The translations under genes were made by a program, and so were the position numbers. A DNA stretch of 64,000 nt. It comes from Onchocerca volvulus. Its lineage: Eukaryota; Nematoda; Chromadorea; Rhabditida; Onchocercidae. The notes below the pieces were generated by a model that saw only the letters and a list, made by a program, of their open reading frames with translations, did not search any database and was not told the origin of the DNA. Below are positions 63,883-64,000 of this stretch, piece by piece. Numbering within the stretch: the first letter of the stretch is position 1; each line of letters opens with the position of its first letter. Where the stretch lies: contig HG738138.1 in NCBI GenBank assembly GCA_000499405.2, positions 3,212,368 through 3,276,367 on the forward strand. Direction: 5' to 3'.

Positions 63883-64000
63883 TCCGATCAGGAACAATTA
63901 AGCTGATAGACAATTTCAAATAATTTGTCGCGTCAAATTTTTCAGTTCAGAAAACATCCTCCGACGTTAGATTCCAGAAGAAATATGTAAGCAAAATTTC

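Overview
The window looks like nuclear DNA of a nematode, most likely a filarial (spirurid) worm. It is roughly 70% A+T with many homopolymer runs and has small exons separated by AT-rich introns with TTTCAG-type acceptors. Several coding regions begin just after a splice-acceptor-like sequence, as expected for spliced-leader trans-splicing. The gene content is metazoan: a TWK-type K2P potassium channel, an AP-2 transcription factor and an adiponectin receptor. At the right edge a short stretch encodes an alphaproteobacterial (Wolbachia-like) prolyl-tRNA synthetase fragment, which fits a worm that carries or once carried Wolbachia. Species was not determined. All gene models were spliced by eye, with reading phase checked across every junction.

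Layout. 1-238: 3' end of an unidentified + strand gene. 239-7470: AT-rich, nothing convincing except a weak small secreted-protein candidate. 7471-16393 (-): complete nine-exon K2P channel (571 aa). Two further - strand exons at 24.1-24.3 kb and 31.7-31.8 kb each start with ATG and end in the same phase as the channel's first exon, so they may be alternative first exons of the same gene. 37654-42223 (-): complete eight-exon AP-2 factor (387 aa); its first intron holds a Helitron-like element. 43.9-44.8 kb (+): weak coding-like segments. 45.2-46.1 kb: a 30-bp tandem duplication and a long CA microsatellite. 48282-49805 (-): last two exons of an unidentified gene.

50375-53829 (+): complete nine-exon adiponectin receptor (490 aa) with the zinc-site residues conserved and one GC-AG intron. 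54778-56979 (+): a five-exon gene (314 aa) with three copies of an apparently undescribed beta-rich repeat. 58110-58412 (+): a single-exon 100-aa gene. These three lie on the same strand, and the second and third start just after acceptor-like sites, so they could form a nematode operon, although the gaps are about 1 kb.

60871-63402 (-): coding-like exons with good splice phases but several frame breaks, probably a pseudogene or a poorly sequenced gene. 63511-63882 (+): short bacterial-looking pieces in a row (an unassigned piece, proS, possibly a gltP-like symporter), read here as a rearranged Wolbachia-derived nuclear insertion. The most interesting items are this mosaic, the three in-phase first exons of the channel, the Helitron and the three-repeat protein.
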